The position numbers and the translations under genes were made by a program. From Pseudomonas putida (lineage in GTDB: Bacteria > Pseudomonadota > Gammaproteobacteria > Pseudomonadales > Pseudomonadaceae): 64,000 nt of DNA. The notes beneath the pieces were generated by a model. It saw nothing but the letters and a program-made list of their open reading frames with translations. It searched no databases and had not been told where the DNA came from. How positions within the stretch are numbered: the stretch's first letter is position 1; each line of letters opens with the position of its first letter. Below are positions 59,163 to 64,000 of this stretch, piece by piece. The stretch is from assembly GCF_001976065.1 (NCBI RefSeq), contig NZ_MNAH01000001.1, positions 124,001 to 188,000 of the forward strand, read 5' to 3'.

Positions 59163-61061
59163 ATGTCGCACGCATCTGATTTGATCAGCGAGGACATCCT
59201 CGCTTACCTGGGCCAGCACGAACGTAAAGAGCTGCTGCGCTTTTTGACCTGCGGTAACGTCGACGACGGCAAGAGCACCCTGATCGGGCGCCTGCTGCAC
59301 GACTCCAAGATGATCTACGAAGATCACCTGGAAGCCATTACCCGCGACTCGAAAAAAGTCGGCACCACCGGTGAGGATATCGACCTGGCGTTGCTGGTCG
59401 ATGGCCTGCAGGCCGAGCGTGAGCAAGGCATCACCATCGATGTCGCGTATCGCTATTTCTCCACCGCAAAACGCAAATTCATCATCGCCGATACCCCCGG
59501 CCATGAGCAGTACACCCGCAACATGGCCACCGGTGCATCCACCTGTGACCTGGCGATCATACTGGTCGACGCCCGCTACGGCGTGCAGACCCAGACCCGT
59601 CGCCACAGCTTCATCGCCTCGTTGCTGGGCATCAAGCACATCGTCGTCGCCATCAACAAGATGGACCTCAAGGACTTCGACCAGGGCGTGTTCGAGTCGA
59701 TCAAGGCCGATTACCTGCAGTTCGCCGAAGGCTTGAAGATGAAGCCCACCACGATGCACTTCGTGCCGATGTCGGCTTTGAAGGGCGACAACGTGGTGAA
59801 CAAATCCGAGCGCTCGCCGTGGTACACCGGCCAGTCGCTGATGGAAATCCTCGAGACCGTGGAAGTGGCGGGCGACCGTAACTTCACCGACCTGCGTTTC
59901 CCGGTGCAGTACGTCAACCGTCCGAACCTGAACTTCCGCGGTTTCGCCGGCACCCTCGCCAGCGGCATCGTCAAGAAGGGCGACGAAGTGGTCGTGCTGC
60001 CGTCGGGCAAGAGCAGCCGCGTGAAATCCATCGTCACCTTCGAAGGTGAGCTGGAGCATGCAGGTCCAGGCCAGGCCGTAACCCTGACCATGGAAGACGA
60101 AATCGATATCTCCCGTGGCGACCTGTTGGTACATGCCGACAACGTTCCGCCGGTGACCGACAGCTTCGAAGCCATGCTGGTGTGGATGGCTGAAGAGCCG
60201 ATGCTGCCGGGCAAGAAGTACGACTTCAAGCGCGCCACCAGTTACGTGCCGGGCTCCATCGCCAGCATCGTCAACAAGGTCGACGTGAACACTCTGGAAG
60301 AAGGCCCGGCCAGCGCGTTGCAACTGAACGAAATCGGCAAGGTCAAGATCGCGCTCGACGCGCCGATTGCCCTCGACGGCTACGACAGCAACCGCACCAC
60401 CGGCGCGTTCATCATCATCGATCGCCTGACCAATGGCACCGTTGGCGCCGGCATGATCGTCGCGCAGCCAGTGGCTCATGGCACCAGCACGCACCACGGC
60501 AAACTGGCCCACGTCGCCACCGAAGAACGCGCCCAGCGCTTCGGTCAGCAACCGGCCACCGTGTTGTTCAGCGGCCTGTCGGGCGCGGGCAAAAGCACCC
60601 TGGCGTATGCGGTTGAACGCAAGTTGTTCGACCTTGGCCGTGCGGTGTTCGTACTCGATGGCCAGAACCTGCGTCACGACCTGAACAAAGGTCTGCCACA
60701 GGATCGCGCCGGGCGTACGGAGAACTGGCGTCGTGCCGCGCATGTTGCGCGTCAGTTCAACGAAGCCGGTCTGCTGACCCTGGCGGCCTTCGTGGCGCCG
60801 AGTGCCGAAGGTCGTGAGCAGGCGAGGGAGCTGATCGGCAAGGAACGTCTGCTGACGGTCTACGTCCAGGCCTCGCCGACCGTCTGCGCCGAGCGTGACC
60901 CGCAAGGCCTGTACGCGGCGGCCGGGGATAATATCCCGGGCGAGTCGTTCCCGTATGACGTGCCGCTGGATGCCGATCTGGTGATCGACACCCAGTCTGT
61001 GTCGCTGGAAGAAGGCGTGAAGCAAGTGCTGGATCTGCTGCGCAAGCGTGGCGCGATCTAA
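59163..61061 (+). CDS. cysN: Bifunctional sulfate adenylyltransferase GTPase / APS kinase CysNC
   Basis: 632 aa fusion. The GTPase part has G1 GNVDDGKS at residues 31-38, [12 protein letters not shown] and INKMDLKDF, followed by EF-Tu-like domains to about residue 430. The APS kinase domain begins around residue 465 with Walker A GLSGAGKS at 471-478 and phosphorylates APS to PAPS. In the kinase, DGQN replaces the common DGDN; I recall the same in other pseudomonads. The stop is followed by a strong terminator. Confidence 0.96.
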   Translation: MSHASDLISEDILAYLGQHERKELLRFLTCGNVDDGKSTLIGRLLHDSKMIYEDHLEAITRDSKKVGTTGEDIDLALLVDGLQAEREQGITIDVAYRYFSTAKRKFIIADTPGHEQYTRNMATGASTCDLAIILVDARYGVQTQTRRHSFIASLLGIKHIVVAINKMDLKDFDQGVFESIKADYLQFAEGLKMKPTTMHFVPMSALKGDNVVNKSERSPWYTGQSLMEILETVEVAGDRNFTDLRFPVQYVNRPNLNFRGFAGTLASGIVKKGDEVVVLPSGKSSRVKSIVTFEGELEHAGPGQAVTLTMEDEIDISRGDLLVHADNVPPVTDSFEAMLVWMAEEPMLPGKKYDFKRATSYVPGSIASIVNKVDVNTLEEGPASALQLNEIGKVKIALDAPIALDGYDSNRTTGAFIIIDRLTNGTVGAGMIVAQPVAHGTSTHHGKLAHVATEERAQRFGQQPATVLFSGLSGAGKSTLAYAVERKLFDLGRAVFVLDGQNLRHDLNKGLPQDRAGRTENWRRAAHVARQFNEAGLLTLAAFVAPSAEGREQARELIGKERLLTVYVQASPTVCAERDPQGLYAAAGDNIPGESFPYDVPLDADLVIDTQSVSLEEGVKQVLDLLRKRGAI

Positions 61062-61080
61062 GCCTTAGCCAAAAATGAAA

Positions 61081-61115
61081 AACCCGCCGATGAGTGATCA
61101 TCGGCGGGTTTTTTT
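61081..61115 (+). terminator. Rho-independent terminator of cysD-cysNC
   Basis: AACCCGCCGATGA at 61081-61093 and TCATCGGCGGGTT at 61098-61110 form a perfect 13-bp stem with a 4-base loop, then TTTTTG. An A-run precedes it, so it could also serve the opposite strand. Confidence 0.93.
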
Positions 61116-61151
61116 GTGCCTGGTCGGACGCCTTCGCTGGCCGCCCATCAT

Positions 61152-61180
61152 TGTAGGAGCTGGCTTGCCAGCGAAGAGGC
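61152..61180. repeat. Single REP of the GGAGCTGGCTTGCCAGCGA type
   Basis: TGTAGGAGCTGGCTTGCCAGCGAAGAGGC at 61152-61180 matches the arms of the REPIN at 12079-12163, but no inverted partner is found nearby. It lies between convergent cysNC and the acyltransferase gene. Confidence 0.75.
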
Positions 61181-61196
61181 CATAACCGACACCTGG

Positions 61197-62099
61197 TTAC
61201 TTGGCTGGATATTCGCGGTGCATCTGCCCCAACAACGCATCCTTGTCTTCCCACAACTGGTTGATCCAGCCCTGGAACTGCAAGCGATACTCGCCATCCT
61301 GGTCGTAGTTCTTGCCAATGAACTGCGGCGGAATCTTCAGCTCTTCAAAGTGCACCACCACGTCCGCAACGTTCCCGCACAACAGATCCCAGAAACCGGG
61401 ACGCCCGGCGGGGTAGTGGATGGTCACGTTGACGATCGACTCCAACTGTTCACCCATGGCATCCAGCACAAAGGCAATGCCGCCCGCCTTGGGCTTGAGC
61501 AGGTACTTGAACGGCGATTTCTGCTGGGCGTGCTTGCCTGCGGTGAAGCGCGTGCCTTCGACGAAATTGAAGATGCCCACCGGGTTGTCGCGAAACTTCG
61601 CGCAGGTCTTGCGCGTGGTTTCCAGGTCCTTGCCTTTCTTCTCCGGGTGCTTTTGCAGATAGGCCTTGGAGTAGCGCTTCATGAACGGAAAACCCAGCGC
61701 CCACCACGCCAGTCCAATCACCGGCACCCAGATCAGCTCCTGCTTGAGAAAGAACTTCAGTGGCTGGATACGCCGATTGAGCACGTATTGCAGCACCAGG
61801 ATGTCGACCCAGCTCTGGTGGTTGCTGGTGACCAGGTACGAGTGCTGATAGTCCAGGCCTTGCAGCCCGCTGACGTGCCAGCGGGTGCGACGGACCAGGT
61901 TCATCCAGCCTTTGTTGAGGCTGATCCAGGCTTCGTGGGTATGGCTCATCAGCCAGTGTGCGATGCGTTGAGTGAGGGCGAACGGCAACACCTTGAACAG
62001 CGCCACACAGAACAGAAACGAGCACAGCAAAATCGTGTTCAGCGCCAACAACAGGGCGGCGATCACTCCGCGCAAAAACGCGGGTAGAAAATCCAGCAT
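61197..62099 (-). CDS. YihG-type 1-acylglycerol-3-phosphate acyltransferase family protein
   Basis: 300 aa PlsC-like enzyme. The catalytic HX4D is in TSNHQSWVDILVLQ, and the substrate-binding EGTRFT occurs in NFVEGTRFTAGK. Membrane helices lie at about residues 5-45 and near 118-135. Relatives acylate lysophosphatidic acid and, in pseudomonads, can affect membrane fluidity or swarming. Its ATG follows the pta stop with no gap (TAA then ATG), so it is co-transcribed with pta. Confidence 0.88.
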   Translation of the reverse strand: MLDFLPAFLRGVIAALLLALNTILLCSFLFCVALFKVLPFALTQRIAHWLMSHTHEAWISLNKGWMNLVRRTRWHVSGLQGLDYQHSYLVTSNHQSWVDILVLQYVLNRRIQPLKFFLKQELIWVPVIGLAWWALGFPFMKRYSKAYLQKHPEKKGKDLETTRKTCAKFRDNPVGIFNFVEGTRFTAGKHAQQKSPFKYLLKPKAGGIAFVLDAMGEQLESIVNVTIHYPAGRPGFWDLLCGNVADVVVHFEELKIPPQFIGKNYDQDGEYRLQFQGWINQLWEDKDALLGQMHREYPAK

Positions 62100-64000
62100 T
62101 TACACATCCATAGGTCGGTTGGCAGCTTGAATCGCGGTCAGGGCGATGGTGTAGACAATGTCGTCGACCTGCGCGCCGCGCGGCAAATCGTTCACCGGCT
62201 TGCGCAGGCCTTGCAGCATCGGCCCGAGGCTGACGCAGTCGGCGCTGCGCTGCACGGCTTTGTGCGTGGTGTTGCCGGTGTTCAGGTCGGGGAATACGAA
62301 CACCGTGGCGCGACCGGCCACCTGGCTGTTCGGCGCCAGTTGCCGGGCCACGGTTTCGTTGGCGGCGGCATCATATTGCAACGGACCGTCGATCAGCAGC
62401 GAGTGTTGCTGTTCATGGGCGAGCAACGTTGCTTCGCGGACCTTCTCGACTTCCTCGCCGCTGGCCGACTCACCGCTGGAATAGCTGATCATCGCCACGC
62501 GCGGGGTGATGCCGAACGCCGCTGCCGAGTCGGCGCTTTGCAGGGCAATCTCCGCCAGTTCGCTGGCGCTCGGGTGCGGGTTCATCACGCAGTCGCCGTA
62601 GACCAGCACTTCCTCGGGAAACAGCATGAAGAATACCGAGGACACCAAGGTGCAGCCCGGCGCGGTCTTGATCAGTTGCAGGGCCGGGCGAATGGTATTG
62701 GCGGTGGAGTGAATGACCCCGGACACCAGACCGTCGACTTCATCCAGCGCCAGCATCATGGTGCCGATCACCACGGTGTCTTCGAGCTGCTGCTCGGCCA
62801 TGGGGGCATTGAGGCTTTTGCTTTTGCGCAGGGCTACCATCGGCTCGATGTAACGCTCGCGGATCAGGTCCGGGTCGAGGATTTCCAGCCCCGGCGGCAG
62901 CTCGATGCCTTGGGCGCGGGCCACGGCTTCAACGTCTGCCGGTTTGGCCAGTAGCACGCAACGGGCGATACCCCGGGCCTGGCAGATGGCGGCGGCCTGG
63001 ACGGTCAGCGGTTCGCTGCCTTCCGGCAACACGATGCGCTTGTTGGCGGACTGGGCACGCTGGATCAACTGGTAACGGAACACCGCCGGCGACAGGCGCA
63101 TTTCCCGCGGCGTGCCACAGCGCTGGTGCAGCCAGTTGGCGTCCAGGTGGCTGGCGACGAAGTCGGTGATGATCTCCGCGCGCTCGCGGTCGTCGATCGG
63201 GATTTCCTTGTTCAAGCCATTGAGCTGGTTGGCGGTGTCGTAGGAGCCGGTGCTCACCGACAACACCGGCAAGCCCGCCTGCAGGGCGCCGCGACACAGG
63301 TCCATGATGCGCGGGTCGGGCAGGGTGTCGCTGGTCAGCAACAGGCCGGCCAGGGGCACGCCATTCATGGCGGCGAGGCTGACGGCGAGGATGATGTCGT
63401 CGCGATCGCCAGGGGTCACTACCAACACGCCGGGCTTGAGCAGCTCCACGGTGTTGCGCATGGTGCGCGCGCAAATGATGATTTTGGTCATGCGCCGGGT
63501 TTCGTAGTCGCCGGCGTTGAGCACCTGGGCGCCCATCAGGTCCGCCACGTCTCGCGTGCGCGGTGCATTGAGCTCCGGCTGGTACGGGATACAACCGAGC
63601 AGACGGAAGTCGCCGCTGCGCAACAGTGGCGAGTGTTCGTTCAGGCGGGCGGCGAAGGCCTCCATGCTCTCGTCGGTCTTGACCTTGTTGAGGATCACGC
63701 CGAGGACTTTCGGGTCCTTGGGGCCGCCGAACAATTGCGCCTGCAGTTCGACGCGACCGGACAGTTCGGTCAGCACTTCGTTTTCCGGTGCCGAGACCAG
63801 GATCACCTCGGCGTCGAGGCTCTTGGCCAGGTGCAGGTTGACCCGCGCGGCATAGCTGGCGCTGCGGGTCGGGACCATGCCCTCGACGATCAACACGTCC
63901 TTGCCGATGGCGGCCTGCTGATACAGGGTGATGATTTCTTCGAGCAACTCATCGAGCTGGCCGTCGCCGAGCATGCGCTCGACATGGGCCAGGCCCAAGG
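62100..64000 (-). CDS. pta: Phosphate acetyltransferase Pta, 3' part (N-terminus outside the window)
   Basis: At least 633 residues of a long-form Pta (about 700 aa) are visible; the start lies beyond 64000. It interconverts acetyl-CoA and acetyl phosphate. The N-terminal P-loop ATPase-like part (DVLIVEGMVPTRSASYAARVN) and middle DRTGG regulatory domain are present, followed by the catalytic PTA_PTB domain (LPEGSEPLTVQAAAICQARG, LMFPEEVLVYGDCVMNPHP-like LFPEEVLVYGDCVMNP, YSSGESASGEEVEKV). The frame is open to the window edge with no sign of truncation. ackA, its usual partner, must lie outside. Confidence 0.96.
   Translation of the reverse strand, partial: LGLAHVERMLGDGQLDELLEEIITLYQQAAIGKDVLIVEGMVPTRSASYAARVNLHLAKSLDAEVILVSAPENEVLTELSGRVELQAQLFGGPKDPKVLGVILNKVKTDESMEAFAARLNEHSPLLRSGDFRLLGCIPYQPELNAPRTRDVADLMGAQVLNAGDYETRRMTKIIICARTMRNTVELLKPGVLVVTPGDRDDIILAVSLAAMNGVPLAGLLLTSDTLPDPRIMDLCRGALQAGLPVLSVSTGSYDTANQLNGLNKEIPIDDRERAEIITDFVASHLDANWLHQRCGTPREMRLSPAVFRYQLIQRAQSANKRIVLPEGSEPLTVQAAAICQARGIARCVLLAKPADVEAVARAQGIELPPGLEILDPDLIRERYIEPMVALRKSKSLNAPMAEQQLEDTVVIGTMMLALDEVDGLVSGVIHSTANTIRPALQLIKTAPGCTLVSSVFFMLFPEEVLVYGDCVMNPHPSASELAEIALQSADSAAAFGITPRVAMISYSSGESASGEEVEKVREATLLAHEQQHSLLIDGPLQYDAAANETVARQLAPNSQVAGRATVFVFPDLNTGNTTHKAVQRSADCVSLGPMLQGLRKPVNDLPRGAQVDDIVYTIALTAIQAANRPMDV

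Noticed and set aside
58140..61025. Long minus-strand open frame (961 codons) opposite cysD-cysNC
   Set aside because: It is an antisense shadow of two well-supported genes in GC-rich DNA, has no family features and crosses the cysD-cysNC gap.
61050..64000. pta as a truncated pseudogene
   Set aside because: The frame is open to the window edge and all visible domains are intact; only the window cuts it.

Overview
The window looks like chromosomal DNA of a Pseudomonas, most likely from the fluorescens/putida side of the genus. It has high GC and dense genes. The gene order matches what I recall of the P. aeruginosa blocks dpp-roxSR, gatCAB-mreBCD-maf-rng-yhdP-tldD, rpoN-lpt-kds-mla-murA-his-algW and cysD-cysNC. 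It carries many inverted REP doublets (REPINs) of the kinds typical of fluorescent pseudomonads. Family assignments come from recognising protein motifs and synteny from memory; no database search was run.

Layout. (1) 1-6940, minus strand: a dipeptide-uptake operon with three tandem DppA-type periplasmic binding proteins, an OprD-family porin between the second and third, and the start of dppB at the window edge. Hairpins sit in most of the gaps and probably set the ratio of binding protein to permease. (2) 7346-12063: a SIMPL-domain secreted protein (minus strand), then the redox-sensing RoxS/RoxR two-component pair and an SbmA/BacA-type ABC exporter half-transporter. (3) 12079-20041: an accessory sugar-acid block with a GntR/FadR regulator, KdgD dehydratase, alpha-ketoglutarate semialdehyde dehydrogenase, an MFS sugar-acid transporter and GarD galactarate dehydratase. 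Together these would convert galactarate to alpha-ketoglutarate. An AEC-family transporter follows. A promoter with a perfect 8-8-8 inverted repeat lies in front of kdgD. (4) 20038-23619: a PqaA-like hydrolase broken by two frameshifts and preceded by AT-rich DNA, a carboxymuconolactone-decarboxylase-like protein, a CaCA-type antiporter and an RlpA-like lipoprotein.

(5) 23799-27010: gatCAB, the tRNA-dependent amidotransferase (minus strand). (6) 27222-40516: mreBCD for cell shape, maf, rng, the giant YhdP, a nitrilase-family protein, tldD and pmbA, with darP on the opposite strand between the last two. (7) 40607-47635, minus strand: ptsO, rapZ, ptsN, hpf, rpoN, lptB, lptA, lptC, kdsC and kdsD, i.e. 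the nitrogen PTS, sigma-54 and LPS synthesis and transport. (8) 47912-55852: mlaFEDCB (outer-membrane lipid asymmetry), ibaG, murA, hisG, hisD and hisC. (9) 55977-64000: algW (minus strand), a Nif3-like gene, cysD and cysNC (sulfate activation), then a YihG-type acyltransferase and the 3' part of pta (minus strand).

Most of the window is ordinary core genome. I found no phage, insertion sequence, CRISPR array, tRNA or rRNA, and no convincing new defence or metabolic system. The points most worth a second look are: likely ATT start codons for mreC and the antiporter, each with a well-placed Shine-Dalgarno sequence; the doubly frameshifted PqaA-like gene; the palindrome in front of kdgD; a perfect 12-2-12 palindrome between roxR and the ABC transporter; REPINs in two opposite orientations; and structured gaps inside the dpp, mre and his gene groups.
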